Shown: positions 50,481-59,763 of the stretch, piece after piece | Layout: each line of letters starts with the position of its first letter | Position numbering within the stretch: the stretch's first letter is position 1 | Origin: an uncultured Ruegeria sp. | Lineage (GTDB): Bacteria > Pseudomonadota > Alphaproteobacteria > Rhodobacterales > Rhodobacteraceae | Assembly (NCBI RefSeq): GCF_947497005.1 | Contig: NZ_CANMFF010000015.1 | Span: 1-64,000 of the forward strand | Length of the DNA stretch: 64,000 bases | Direction: 5' to 3' | Program-made: the position numbers and the translations under genes | Notes under the pieces: generated by a model | What the model was told of the DNA's origin: nothing | The model's database searches: none | What the model saw: only the letters and a program-made list of their open reading frames with translations

Positions 50481-51536
50481 TTATTGTCCACTCCACAGAT
50501 TGTATGCCTTGCGCATCACCGTTGGCAGGTCGCTGGGTTTGAAGCTGTGTTTGTCCACAACCGTCAGATGTTTGGGAATGCTATGATCATCGACCTCGGC
50601 AGCCCAGATCCGCAGAATCAGATGGAAATGTGTAAAGGTATGACGCACTTCACCCGACAGCACCTTCCACTCTGCGGGAAAAGGGGTGTGTTCAATGGGG
50701 GCCTCGTTCCATTCCGATCCGGGCCAGCCCAGCATTCCGCCCAGAAGACCTTTGTCAGGCCGGCGTTCCAGAACCATTGCCCCATCTGTTCTGCGCGCGA
50801 TAAAGACGTGGCCATAACGGGTGGGTTTCGGTTTTTTCGGCGTTTTTTGGGGAAGACCTGCCTGAGTTCCAGCAACACGGCTTTGGCAGGGATCACGCAG
50901 GGGGCAGATGCCACATGCAGGTGATTTCGGTGTGCAGATGGTGGCCCCCAAGTCCATGACGGCTTGGGCGTAATCGCCTGGGCGGGTGGAAGGCGTCAGA
51001 TTCGAAGCTTTTTCCTTCAGCAAGGGTTTGGAACCGGGTAACGGGTCGTGAATGTCATGGAATCGGGCCATGACCCGTTCGACGTTTCCGTCCAGCACTG
51101 TTTCGGGCCGATCAAACGCTATGGCCGAGATCGCAGCGGCGGTATAGGGACCAATACCGGGTAGATTCAGCAGGGCATCAAAGGTTTCAGGAAACCGGCC
51201 ATCGTGATCTTGCGCGACAGCGCGCGCGCATTTCAACAGATTTCGGGCGCGAGCGTAGTAGCCAAGTCCTGCCCATTCCCCCATGACCTGCTCGTCCGGT
51301 GCAGCAGCCAGCGCCTGAACCGTAGGCCAGCGGGTGGTGAAGCGCAGGAAATAGTCACGCACCGCCGCCACGGTGGTCTGTTGCAACATCACTTCGGACA
51401 ACCAGACCTGATACGGATCAGGTAGAACCCCGGCAGCACGATCCGCCGGGCTGGTGCGCCATGGCAATTCGCGGGCGTGGCGGTCATACCATTCCAGTAA
51501 CACAGCACTGACAGTAAATTCAGCAGAGTCACGCAA
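50481..51536 (-). CDS. mutY: A/G-specific adenine DNA glycosylase
   Basis: The protein is 351 residues. The helix-hairpin-helix is LLNLPGIGPYTAAAISAIAF with the catalytic aspartate in DLGATICT, and the 4Fe-4S ligands follow C-x6-C-x2-C-x5-C in CTPKSPACGICPLRDPC. The C-terminal NUDIX-like domain recognises 8-oxoG. MutY removes adenine mispaired with 8-oxoguanine. The only upstream start with a ribosome site (GGGAG about 11 nt before) is a TTG at 51536. It is divergent from dciA. Confidence 0.94.
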   Translation of the reverse strand: MRDSAEFTVSAVLLEWYDRHARELPWRTSPADRAAGVLPDPYQVWLSEVMLQQTTVAAVRDYFLRFTTRWPTVQALAAAPDEQVMGEWAGLGYYARARNLLKCARAVAQDHDGRFPETFDALLNLPGIGPYTAAAISAIAFDRPETVLDGNVERVMARFHDIHDPLPGSKPLLKEKASNLTPSTRPGDYAQAVMDLGATICTPKSPACGICPLRDPCQSRVAGTQAGLPQKTPKKPKPTRYGHVFIARRTDGAMVLERRPDKGLLGGMLGWPGSEWNEAPIEHTPFPAEWKVLSGEVRHTFTHFHLILRIWAAEVDDHSIPKHLTVVDKHSFKPSDLPTVMRKAYNLWSGQ

Positions 51537-51617
51537 GTTTTATCAATCTCCCTGTCGGGTTTCGCTGGTACCCGGTGTCCCGCTCATTACAATAGCGGCG
51601 TAGGAGTTGGAAACCAG

Positions 51618-52124
51618 ATGCAACGCAGACGTTCTTCGACCCGCGGGTTCAAACGCACCGCATCTTTGCTGAACGACCAGATCAGGCGCGCCGGGGAAAG
51701 CCGGGGGTTTGCCGTCTCGCGACTTTTGACCCATTGGGCCGAGATTGTCGGGCAGGATATCGCCGCCATCGCCCGCCCGATTAATGTGGGTTATGGTAAG
51801 GGCGGTTTTGGCGCGACCCTGACTGTGCTGACCACCGGGCCACAGGCTCCGATGTTGGAAATGCAAAAGGAACAGCTGCGTGGAAAGGTCAACGCGGTCT
51901 ACGGCTTTAACGCCATCAGTCGCATACGGATCACCCAGACCGCGCCGACCGGATTTGCCGAGGGGCAGGCCAGTTTCGACCACAAGCCGAAGCAAGCAAA
52001 ACCCGAGATTGCACCTGACATTGCCGTTGAGGCTGACAAAGTGTCACGTGATGTAAATGATGAAGATTTGCGCGCGGCCCTTGAACGTCTCGGGCGCAAC
52101 GTTTTATCCAGACAGAAACGCTGA
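51618..52124 (+). CDS. dciA: DciA-family (DUF721) protein
   Basis: The protein is 168 residues. The DUF721 core is residues about 20-110 (SRLLTHWAEIVGQDIAAIARPINVGYG, with NAVYGFNAISRIRIT). A charged C-terminal part ends LRAALERLGRNVL. DciA family proteins load or assist the replicative helicase DnaB in most bacteria lacking DnaC. It is followed 13 bp later by a DsbA-like gene on the same strand, an arrangement common in Rhodobacteraceae. Confidence 0.85.
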   Translation: MQRRRSSTRGFKRTASLLNDQIRRAGESRGFAVSRLLTHWAEIVGQDIAAIARPINVGYGKGGFGATLTVLTTGPQAPMLEMQKEQLRGKVNAVYGFNAISRIRITQTAPTGFAEGQASFDHKPKQAKPEIAPDIAVEADKVSRDVNDEDLRAALERLGRNVLSRQKR

Positions 52125-52137
52125 GAAAGGGCTGAAA

Positions 52138-52800
52138 ATGAGCCGTATTGCAACCGTAATTTGTGCGGCTGTCGCCGTAGCCGCTGGCGGCTATTGGCTG
52201 ACACAGTCGAACACCAACGTAACCCTTCCGCTGGTCAGTGCCGCTGAGGCGCAAGAAGCGGAACTGGACACATCGACCATCGTCGAAATGGTGCAGGGCG
52301 CCGAGGATGCGCCCGTCGAAATCATCGAATATGCATCCTATACCTGCCCGCATTGCGCAAATTTCCATCAGGGCGTCTATAAGCAGCTCAAGAAGGATTT
52401 CATCGACACCGGAAAAGTTAAATTCACCTACCGTGAGGTCTATTTTGACCGTTATGGCCTGTGGGCGTCGATGGTGGCACGCTGTGCCGGTCCCGAAAAG
52501 TTCTTTGGCATCACCGACCTGATCTATGAAGGTCAGGCGGAATGGACACGCGCCGGTGGTCCGGCCGAGATTGTGGACGAGCTGCGCAAGATCGGTCGTT
52601 TGGCCGGTATTGACGGCGACCAGCTTGAGGCGTGTCTGCAGGACGGCACCAAGGCGCGGACATTGGCTGCGTGGTATCAGGAAAACGCCGAACGTGATGG
52701 CATTCAGTCGACCCCGTCCTTTGTCGTGAACGGAAAGAAAGTCGACAACCAGTCTTACGCAGACTTCAAAAAGTTGATCGAAGACGAACTGGGTAACTGA
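52138..52800 (+). CDS. DsbA-family thiol:disulfide oxidoreductase
   Basis: The protein is 220 residues. An N-terminal signal or anchor (VICAAVAVAAGGYWLT) is followed by a thioredoxin fold with the active site CPHC in YASYTCPHCANFH near residue 67. A helical insertion and the cis-proline loop GIQSTPSFVVNGKKV follow. It acts in the periplasm, oxidising or isomerising disulfides. The start at 52138 gives a proper export signal; an upstream frame-mate ATG at 52057 overlaps dciA. A strong hairpin follows. Confidence 0.88.
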   Translation: MSRIATVICAAVAVAAGGYWLTQSNTNVTLPLVSAAEAQEAELDTSTIVEMVQGAEDAPVEIIEYASYTCPHCANFHQGVYKQLKKDFIDTGKVKFTYREVYFDRYGLWASMVARCAGPEKFFGITDLIYEGQAEWTRAGGPAEIVDELRKIGRLAGIDGDQLEACLQDGTKARTLAAWYQENAERDGIQSTPSFVVNGKKVDNQSYADFKKLIEDELGN

Positions 52801-52807
52801 CCCTTAA

Positions 52808-52834
52808 CCGGTCGGCTCTGTTTGGGCCGACCGG
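52808..52834. terminator. Terminator hairpin between dsbA-like gene and lpxK
   Basis: CCGGTCGGC and GCCGACCGG are perfect 9-bp arms with a 9-nt loop, filling the gap between two converging genes. The downstream T content is low. Confidence 0.8.
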
Positions 52835-52836
52835 GC

Positions 52837-53838
52837 TTATTGGGGTGAGGGTGCTGCGTTCAGCAGCATATCCCTGACCTTGTCACTCTCTCCGATGTGC
52901 AGCCGGACGGGCAGGGTGATCACCTTGCTGCGAAATGCAGCGGGCAGACGAACGGCGTCTTTCTCGGTCGTGATCATCTGAGCGCCCTGTTGGCGCGCAT
53001 CGTTTTCAAGACGAGTCATTAGAGCCTGGGTCAGGGGCTGGTGATCATCGAGGGCTTCGGCGCGCACCAGATCTACACCTTGTTGCCGAAGGGTTTTGAA
53101 GAACTTCTCGGGGTGGCCAATACCGGCAAACGCCAGTGCGCGTGTTCCGGTCCAGTCCATCCCCGTTTGCAAGGGTTCAATTGCGCCTGTGACATGGGGA
53201 ACGGTCAGCTTGTCGCTCCACTGATCTGCAAAGGCCTTTTGAGCCATGTCATCGCCTAAGGAAAGTACAAGATCGGCCCGCTTCAGCCCAGCATCAACGG
53301 GTTCCCGCAACGGGCCGGCTGGCAGGCACAATCCGTTTCCGAATCCACGTTGAGCATCCACGACAATGATCGAGAAATCCTTGGCAACCGAGGGGTTCTG
53401 AAAACCGTCATCCAACACAATTGCAGATGCCCCGGCCGCCGCAGCTGCGCGTGCACCTGCCGCGCGATCTTTGGCGACCCAGACTTCTGCGAACATCGCC
53501 AGAAGCAGCGGCTCGTCTCCAACTTCGGCAGCAGTGTGCTTGGCCGGATCAACTTGCACCGGTCCCTCGATAGAGCCTCCATGCCCTCGTGTGACGACAT
53601 GCGGCTCATGCCAGGCGTTTCTAAGCTGTTCGAGGGTCCAGATCACGGTGGGCGTTTTGCCGGTGCCACCGGCGTTGAGGTTGCCGATACAGATCACCGG
53701 CACACCGGGCCTTTCACCGCCACCCGAGGCGATCCTTCGCGCGGTTGCGGCGGCATAAAGGCGTCCTAGCGGGGCTAGAAGACGTGCCTTCAGATCTGGT
53801 TGGTCTGGTGCTGTATTCCAGAAATCAGGTGCCCGCAT
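52837..53838 (-). CDS. lpxK: Tetraacyldisaccharide 4'-kinase
   Basis: The protein is about 333 residues. The Walker A loop is IGNLNAGGTGKTPTV near residue 49. AIVLDDGFQNPSVAKDFSI with the acidic DDGFQ motif near residue 145 is diagnostic of LpxK. It phosphorylates the 4' position of the lipid A disaccharide precursor at the inner membrane. The ATG at 53838 overlaps the end of waaA by 14 bp. Confidence 0.95.
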   Translation of the reverse strand: MRAPDFWNTAPDQPDLKARLLAPLGRLYAAATARRIASGGGERPGVPVICIGNLNAGGTGKTPTVIWTLEQLRNAWHEPHVVTRGHGGSIEGPVQVDPAKHTAAEVGDEPLLLAMFAEVWVAKDRAAGARAAAAAGASAIVLDDGFQNPSVAKDFSIIVVDAQRGFGNGLCLPAGPLREPVDAGLKRADLVLSLGDDMAQKAFADQWSDKLTVPHVTGAIEPLQTGMDWTGTRALAFAGIGHPEKFFKTLRQQGVDLVRAEALDDHQPLTQALMTRLENDARQQGAQMITTEKDAVRLPAAFRSKVITLPVRLHIGESDKVRDMLLNAAPSPQ

Positions 53839-55063
53839 GGTCCACACCCCGCTGATCCAGAATGTCCTGCACCATCTCGATCAGGGCGTCTGCCTGCGGT
53901 GCGCCTTCGGTTAACATTTGCCATCCCGCCAGCGCCATGCCTGCGGCGCGATCCGGGGCCAGAAGCTGTACAACGGCGTCGCCCAGTTCGGTTGCCGTTT
54001 TAACCTCTTTGGCTGCCCCTACCTGTTGCAGGCTGGAATAAAGCTCCTGATGGCGATGGACAAACGGTCCGAAAACGATGGCCGACCCCAACGCGACAGC
54101 TTCGGACGGGTCCTGACCACCTGCGCCGCGTTCAAGCGAACTGCCTATGAAGGTCACCGCCGACACGCGGTGCCACAGGCCCAGGTTTTCCGGATCCGAG
54201 GTCAATACAACCTGCGTGGTGTCTTCGATCAAACCACCTTCATCCCAGTTGACGCAGCGCAAATCCATCGACTCCAACCGTCGCTTCAGCGGTGCTACTT
54301 CCTGCTCATTGGCGACATGCAACACCAGAACCAGCCGGTGCAGCATGCGCAACGCCTGACGATGGGCCGTCAGAACCGAGATGAATTCCTTGTCCTGAAC
54401 CCAAGCTGCCAGCCAAACCGGGCGCCCAGCAAGGGTGTGGTTGGTCTCAATCAACTCGTCCTCTGGCCAGGGCCGGGGGTTGGGGCTTATCCGCAATGGC
54501 GGTGATTCCTCGACCTTAACGGATTGCACGCCGAGGCGGCGGATCTGACGCGCAGTATCCGCGGACGGCGTCAGAATCTTATGGAAACAATCAAAGGTCA
54601 CCCTTGTAATGTCAGGCAACCAGCGCGCGCTTCGGGACAGTGCAACGCTGAACTGGGCGTCGAACAGAACAAGGGGGATGGCCTGTTCATCAGCGCGGGT
54701 GATGATATTGGGCATGAGGTCACCGCCAACCCACAGCCCCAGGTTCGGACGCCAGTTTTCAAGAAATTCACGCGCTGCCCCATTCTGTTCGTGTGGCAGG
54801 TTGACCATGGGGAAACTGCAGTCTGGCCAATTGGAAATATCGACATCTGGTGGCGCAGTCAGCAAGAAATTCAGTTCAGGCCTGACCTGAAGCAGTCGGC
54901 GGCAAAAGTCATTCACGGCTCGTAGGCGGTCCGGCGTTGCAACATGTATCCAGACCAACTCTCCTTCGGGGCGCGGCACGTCGGGATTCAGCCCAACTCC
55001 GTTACGCATCCCCCATGATAGCACCCTGTAGGCGGCCAGGCTAAGTGAGCGTGGTTTGCTCAT
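53825..55063 (-). CDS. waaA: 3-deoxy-D-manno-octulosonic acid transferase
   Basis: The protein is 412 residues, a GT30-type enzyme with GELVWIHVATPDRLRA near residue 34, LSRSARWLPDITRVTFDCFHKILTPS in the middle, and the donor-binding region FIGSSLERGAGGQDPSEAVALG near residue 320. It adds Kdo to lipid IVA. It lacks a clear N-terminal membrane segment seen in many homologues, possibly because of its shorter start. Coupling: 4-bp overlap with cysQ upstream and 14 bp with lpxK downstream. Confidence 0.92.
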   Translation of the reverse strand: MSKPRSLSLAAYRVLSWGMRNGVGLNPDVPRPEGELVWIHVATPDRLRAVNDFCRRLLQVRPELNFLLTAPPDVDISNWPDCSFPMVNLPHEQNGAAREFLENWRPNLGLWVGGDLMPNIITRADEQAIPLVLFDAQFSVALSRSARWLPDITRVTFDCFHKILTPSADTARQIRRLGVQSVKVEESPPLRISPNPRPWPEDELIETNHTLAGRPVWLAAWVQDKEFISVLTAHRQALRMLHRLVLVLHVANEQEVAPLKRRLESMDLRCVNWDEGGLIEDTTQVVLTSDPENLGLWHRVSAVTFIGSSLERGAGGQDPSEAVALGSAIVFGPFVHRHQELYSSLQQVGAAKEVKTATELGDAVVQLLAPDRAAGMALAGWQMLTEGAPQADALIEMVQDILDQRGVDHAGT

Positions 55064-55860
55064 GTTCCGATTCCGGTTCCGACCGGATCCAGTTTCGCTG
55101 AGAGCTGCGCGTGAATCAACGCGCTGGCAGCGATCACTCCGTTCAGCCTGGGGTGTGCATTGTTGAAGATCAGCTGTTGACCTGCACGGTCCGAACAGAT
55201 GCCGCCTGCTTCTCGAATGATCAGATCACCTGCGGCAATGTCCCATTCCCAGCTGGGTCGAAGGGTCAGCATGGCATCGAACCGTCCCTGTGCAACCAGT
55301 GCCATGCGATACGCAAGCGAAGGGCGGTACGCGCGCTTGAATTCCGGTGCTTGCCCGTCGCGCCAATGCCGTGCGTCAAGATTTGGCTTGGCGGCCAGAA
55401 CGTCCGATCGTAAAAGCTCTGCACTATCAGAGGTCGTAATCGCCTCACCATTGAGAGTTGCGCCCTGACATTGCGCCGCCGCATATAACAAATCTCGCAT
55501 CGGCAGATAGATGACGGCTGCGGTCACTTCGCCATTATCAGCGACAGCTATGGAATGCGCCCAGGTGCGTGCGCCTTCTGCAAAGCTGCGGGTGCCGTCA
55601 ATCGGATCGATGATGAAAGTGTTGGCGCGACTTAGCCGGTCGGTCGAATCCTCGGATTCTTCGCTGAGCCAGCCATAGCCCGGTCGCGCCGAACACAGAT
55701 GTTCTTCCAGCATCGCGTTCACGGCCAGATCCGCCTCGGTCACCGGTCCGGCGCCATCGGGTTTATCCCAGCGCTGCGCCTGCGTTCCGGAGTATCGCGT
55801 GGCGATCCTGCCGGCCTCTAGTGCCGCGTCAATCAGAAGGGGCAGGTCAGTTGCCGGCAA
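55060..55860 (-). CDS. cysQ: 3'(2'),5'-bisphosphate nucleotidase / inositol monophosphatase family
   Basis: The protein is 266 residues. The metal-binding motifs are WLSEESEDS, IDPIDGTRSFAEG near residue 87 and WEWDIAAGDLIIREAGG near residue 205. CysQ removes the 3'-phosphate from PAP formed in sulfate assimilation. The inositol phosphatase activity of relatives cannot be excluded. It overlaps pmbA by 14 bp and waaA by 4 bp in the lipid A block, a conserved neighbour set in this group. Confidence 0.87.
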   Translation of the reverse strand: MPATDLPLLIDAALEAGRIATRYSGTQAQRWDKPDGAGPVTEADLAVNAMLEEHLCSARPGYGWLSEESEDSTDRLSRANTFIIDPIDGTRSFAEGARTWAHSIAVADNGEVTAAVIYLPMRDLLYAAAQCQGATLNGEAITTSDSAELLRSDVLAAKPNLDARHWRDGQAPEFKRAYRPSLAYRMALVAQGRFDAMLTLRPSWEWDIAAGDLIIREAGGICSDRAGQQLIFNNAHPRLNGVIAASALIHAQLSAKLDPVGTGIGT

Positions 55861-57193
55861 GTGTCATTCCTTCGATCAACAGCGATGGTACCACGCGTGA
55901 CAGGTAAGGGCGCGCATCATTGGCCGGAATGATCCGTCGCAGCATGTCACGCAGATTGCCTGCGATGGTGCATTCGTTCACCGGATGCGTGATCTCACCA
56001 TTCTCGACCCAAAAACCTGATGCGCCACGGGAATAGTCGCCGGTGTTAGGGTTGATCGTCGATCCGATCAAGGACGTCACCAACAACCCGGTCCCCATCT
56101 CGCGCAGCAGTTCCGCGCGGCTTTGGTCGCCTTGCGTCAGGCTCAGGTTCCAGTTGCTGGGCGAAGGCGGGCCCGAGACTCCGCGTGCAGCGTTGCCCGT
56201 GGACGCCATGTCCAGCTTTCGCCCGCTGGACAGGTCCAGCGTCCACCCCGTCAGAATGCCGTCTTCCACAACCGCCCTGCGTTGTGTCGGCAGACCTTCG
56301 GCATCAAAGGGGCGCGAGCCCGATATGCGTGGGCGATGCGGATCTTCGATTAGAGACAGGTGTGCGGGCAGGACTTCCTGCCCCAAACTACCCTCGAGCC
56401 AGGACGCGCCTCGTGCAATCGCTGCTCCATTGCTGGCTGCCAGCAGATGTCCGATCAGCGAAGAAGAGATACGCTCATCAAACAAAACCGGGAAACTACC
56501 TGTCTCAGGTTTGCGCGCACCGACCTGCTGCACGGCGCGTTCGCCTGCAGTGCGCCCGATCTCGTCCGCGCTGCGCAAGTCGGACTGGAACGTCCGGCTG
56601 TCACCGTCATAATCCCGCTCCATCCCGGTTCCTTCGCCCGAGATTGCAACGCATGAAACAGAACGACTGCTACGCTCATACCCCCCTGAGAACCCGTTTG
56701 TGGCGGCCAGATGCACACGATGGGTTCCATAACTGGCGGCCGCATCCGATACCTGAGAGACGCCATTGACAGCCAGAGCAGCAGCTTCGGCGATCAGCGC
56801 ATCCTGCATCAGGGTTTCGGCAGAGGGGGCAGGGGCAGAATCGAGTAGCTCGAGAGAATGCACATCCCAGCCCGTGACCAGTTGATCCTTGTCAGCCAGC
56901 CCAGAAAACGGATCTTCCGGGGCTTCTTTGGCCATAGCTACAGCACGTTCGGCCATCGCCCGAAGGGTATCCGGGCGGCTGTCGGAGCTGGATACAATGG
57001 CTGACCGTTTGCCCAGAAACACCCGCAATCCCAGATCGGCGCCTTCAGAGCGTTCCGCATGTTCCAGCGCGCCGCCGCGCACTTCAACCGAGACAGAGGA
57101 CCCGTCGAGAACGATGGCATCCGCCGCTTCTGCGCCGGCCTGGCGGGCCACATCGAGCAACTGTTGGCTGATTTCTTCTGGTGTGCGGGTCAT
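55847..57193 (-). CDS. pmbA: TldD/PmbA-family protein (TldE/PmbA subunit)
   Basis: The protein is 448 residues with DLGLRVFLGKRSAIVSSSD near residue 55, RGASGFWVENGEITHPVNECTIAGNL near the C-terminus, and no HExxxH zinc motif, which identifies the TldE/PmbA partner rather than the catalytic TldD subunit. TldD/TldE degrade peptides such as microcins and the CcdA antitoxin in E. coli. Its end overlaps cysQ. Confidence 0.92.
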   Translation of the reverse strand: MTRTPEEISQQLLDVARQAGAEAADAIVLDGSSVSVEVRGGALEHAERSEGADLGLRVFLGKRSAIVSSSDSRPDTLRAMAERAVAMAKEAPEDPFSGLADKDQLVTGWDVHSLELLDSAPAPSAETLMQDALIAEAAALAVNGVSQVSDAAASYGTHRVHLAATNGFSGGYERSSRSVSCVAISGEGTGMERDYDGDSRTFQSDLRSADEIGRTAGERAVQQVGARKPETGSFPVLFDERISSSLIGHLLAASNGAAIARGASWLEGSLGQEVLPAHLSLIEDPHRPRISGSRPFDAEGLPTQRRAVVEDGILTGWTLDLSSGRKLDMASTGNAARGVSGPPSPSNWNLSLTQGDQSRAELLREMGTGLLVTSLIGSTINPNTGDYSRGASGFWVENGEITHPVNECTIAGNLRDMLRRIIPANDARPYLSRVVPSLLIEGMTLAGN

Positions 57194-57324
57194 AAGGCCT
57201 CCGGGTTGATTGCCAAGGACCTAGCCTTGGACTGCCCGTCTCGCAAGACCTGTGACCAGATTGTGCGTTGAGGATCGCGGTGAACCCTTGCCATTTCAGA
57301 GGTTTGGCCGGGTTCAATTGGAAA

Positions 57325-57357
57325 CAGAAAGGGCCACAAGTTTCGCGGCCCTTTCTG
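57325..57357 (-). terminator. Intrinsic terminator after the DUF2125 gene
   Basis: CAGAAAGGGCC and GGCCCTTTCTG are perfect 11-bp arms with an 11-nt loop, 8 bp past the DUF2125 stop on the minus strand. Confidence 0.85.
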
Positions 57358-57364
57358 ACGATTG

Positions 57365-58879
57365 TCATTTGATACGCTGACCATTCGCCAGGATCTGACC
57401 GTCTTCGGTGAATTCGATCGTTGAATTCAAAGTGTCGGGCTCTTCGCCCGGAACGGCCATCAGGCCCATCATCATCCGAGCCCCCAGTGCATCATTGTCA
57501 GAAATGATACCCATGCCGATCAGTGTGTCGATCAACTGGTTGGCGCCAACAAGCTGCAGGTTGGCCACGCCGCTTGGGCTGGGCAGGCCATCAAAGGCTT
57601 CGGTGTTCGAGTTGTCGAATGCGAAATCACCGTCCCCAGTCAGTTTGGCACCGACAAGTGAGACCAGTAGTTCGTTGATTTTCAGAGAATGCAGTTCTCC
57701 CGGCGCCTCGTCAGACTCGACGTCGATTTCAGGATCGAAGATGTTCATCAGAACTTTCGCGGTCCCCGTCGAGTCCAGCGCAATCGTTGCCGGATCACGC
57801 GGCAATGCGCCCGCAGGGTCGAAAATGCCCCACAATACATCCGACATAGTGAAATCGGTCAGGTTAAGGCCAAAGCCGAAGGGCTGAACCTCGTCCGATT
57901 GCTGAATCGGGAATTCGAAGTTCAGGCCCGCCTTGGCCATCGAAAGCTCGATCGGAAACGGCAAACCCGCCGTCGTAACCGCCAGATTGGTGCTGTTCTG
58001 ATCGATATCATAGACGATGCGCTCGGCGTCGATGCTTGCTGCAAATCGCCCGCCTTCGGACGTGCTGTTCATCGAGAACGCCTGACCCTCGCTGGTCCCG
58101 CTCAGATCGGTGCTGCCAGAGGCATAGGTGAAGATGCCATCAAACGCGAAGCCAGCCTCATAAAAGGCTTCCGGATTCGAAAGGTCGAAATCCAGAGGAA
58201 TCACGTTGTGTCCTTCAAATGCCAGCTGATCCAGTTGACCGTTGATCAGCCCGTTTTCACCGCTTTCGGGATCCTGGAAGCTCAGGTCATAGATCAAATC
58301 GGCTGCGTTGAATGTTTGGCTGACATCGCGATTTTCGCCGATCTGCATCCGCGAGCTGCCGGACAGATCATTTGCCTCAAAATTAATATCGAAGACTTCA
58401 CTGGGCAGGGGCTCACCATCAACTTCAATCGAGTCGAGTTTCACGCCCAGCTTGTCGGCCGTATAGTCATAGGTCATGTCTTCGGACGTGCCCGAAACGA
58501 CCATGTTCAGTTGGCTGTGGGAATACGTGACGGTGGCGGCGAATTCTTCATCTTCGGCCTGACCGGTGACGTCCATGGGAAAGCTTTCCGGCACTCCAAT
58601 GGTAACGGTTCCGTCACCATTTTCAGTCAGCGTCATCTCTGGCATGACCATCTGAAATTGGCCGTCTTCTTCGGGAAACGCCAATGAAAGCGTCATGTTC
58701 GAAATCGTGGTGACGTCTCCCGCGGTGGTTTCGTCACCTATGATGGTGTAACCCATTGAGGTGAAATAGCTCTGCCAGTCGGACCAGACATCATTGGCCG
58801 AAAGCTCAGCAAACGCCCCTTGTGTGGCAACGGCATAGGCCAAGGCAGCGCCGCAGCTGCGGCGAAGGAAAACGGACAT
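57365..58879 (-). CDS. Secreted DUF2125 domain protein
   Basis: The protein is 504 residues. Signal peptide (FLRRSCGAALAYAVATQGAFA) is followed by a beta-rich, strongly acidic mature chain with many NGDGT and SGTSEG turns. This matches DUF2125, an alphaproteobacterial periplasmic family probably built like lipid-binding or AsmA-like repeats. The function is unknown. The ATG at 58879 starts the signal peptide; a TTG at 59002 adds 41 basic residues without family support. Very low cysteine content fits export. Confidence 0.78.
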   Translation of the reverse strand: MSVFLRRSCGAALAYAVATQGAFAELSANDVWSDWQSYFTSMGYTIIGDETTAGDVTTISNMTLSLAFPEEDGQFQMVMPEMTLTENGDGTVTIGVPESFPMDVTGQAEDEEFAATVTYSHSQLNMVVSGTSEDMTYDYTADKLGVKLDSIEVDGEPLPSEVFDINFEANDLSGSSRMQIGENRDVSQTFNAADLIYDLSFQDPESGENGLINGQLDQLAFEGHNVIPLDFDLSNPEAFYEAGFAFDGIFTYASGSTDLSGTSEGQAFSMNSTSEGGRFAASIDAERIVYDIDQNSTNLAVTTAGLPFPIELSMAKAGLNFEFPIQQSDEVQPFGFGLNLTDFTMSDVLWGIFDPAGALPRDPATIALDSTGTAKVLMNIFDPEIDVESDEAPGELHSLKINELLVSLVGAKLTGDGDFAFDNSNTEAFDGLPSPSGVANLQLVGANQLIDTLIGMGIISDNDALGARMMMGLMAVPGEEPDTLNSTIEFTEDGQILANGQRIK

Positions 58880-59019
58880 AAGGTAACCCTTCTTGATCAA
58901 TTTGTGGCGCATGGTCGGGTTTGCAGCCGGTATCGTCAAGGGGGGAAGGGGTGGACCCTTTCCACGTTTCCGCGTTACGGCTGTAGCCGACAGAATTTGC
59001 AATGCGTGAGGAGGGGCAA

Positions 59020-59763
59020 ATGCAGGGAAAAACGGTTCTCATAACCGGGGCCAGCCGTGGAATTGGGGCTGAGGCGGGGCGCGTTTTTGCCGCAGCCGGG
59101 GCCAATGTCGCGTTGGTGGCCCGCAGCCACGATCAGATTGATGCTCTGGCGGCTGCATTGGGTGATCAGGCCATCGCGCTGACCTGTGACGTCAGCGATT
59201 TCGCGCAGGTTGAACAAGCTGTGGCCACCTGTGTTGACCGGTTTGGTGGGTTGGATGTTCTAATCGGCAATGCAGGTGTGATCGATCCGATCTTTCATCT
59301 CTCGAATGCCGATACCGAAGCGTGGAGCAAGGCCATCGACATCAACCTCAAAGGCATCTTTTACGGAATGCGCGCGGCGTTGCCAGTGATGCGGGCCGCT
59401 GGTGGAGGGAGTATTCTCACCATCTCGTCCGGTGCTGCGTCAAACCCGGTCGAGGCTTGGAGCCACTATTGCGCCTCTAAAGCCGGGGCCAAAATGCTCA
59501 CGGAGTGTCTGCATCTGGAAGAGGCCCATAACGGCATTCGCGCCTTGGGTCTGTCTCCGGGGACGGTGGCCACGGATATGCAGCGCTCGATCAAGGCCAG
59601 CGGTATCAATCCCGTCAGTCAACTGGATTGGGATGCCCACATCCCCGCAGACTGGCCTGCACGGGCCTTGCTGTGGATGTGTTCCGATGACGCGGATGAA
59701 TTCCTGGGCACAGAAATTTCGCTGCGGCTGGAGGACATTCGCAAACGGGCTGGGCTGATATGA
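59020..59763 (+). CDS. Short-chain dehydrogenase/reductase
   Basis: The protein is about 247 residues. The NAD(P) motif is LITGASRGIGAEAGRV at residue 7. NAG lies in LIGNAGVIDPI, the catalytic Ser region is ILTISSGAASN, and Tyr and Lys are in SHYCASKAGAK near residue 150. All four catalytic residues are present. The substrate is unknown. GAGGAGGGG lies before the ATG at 59020. It overlaps the enoyl-CoA hydratase-like gene by 4 bp and heads a three-gene operon. Confidence 0.88.
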   Translation: MQGKTVLITGASRGIGAEAGRVFAAAGANVALVARSHDQIDALAAALGDQAIALTCDVSDFAQVEQAVATCVDRFGGLDVLIGNAGVIDPIFHLSNADTEAWSKAIDINLKGIFYGMRAALPVMRAAGGGSILTISSGAASNPVEAWSHYCASKAGAKMLTECLHLEEAHNGIRALGLSPGTVATDMQRSIKASGINPVSQLDWDAHIPADWPARALLWMCSDDADEFLGTEISLRLEDIRKRAGLI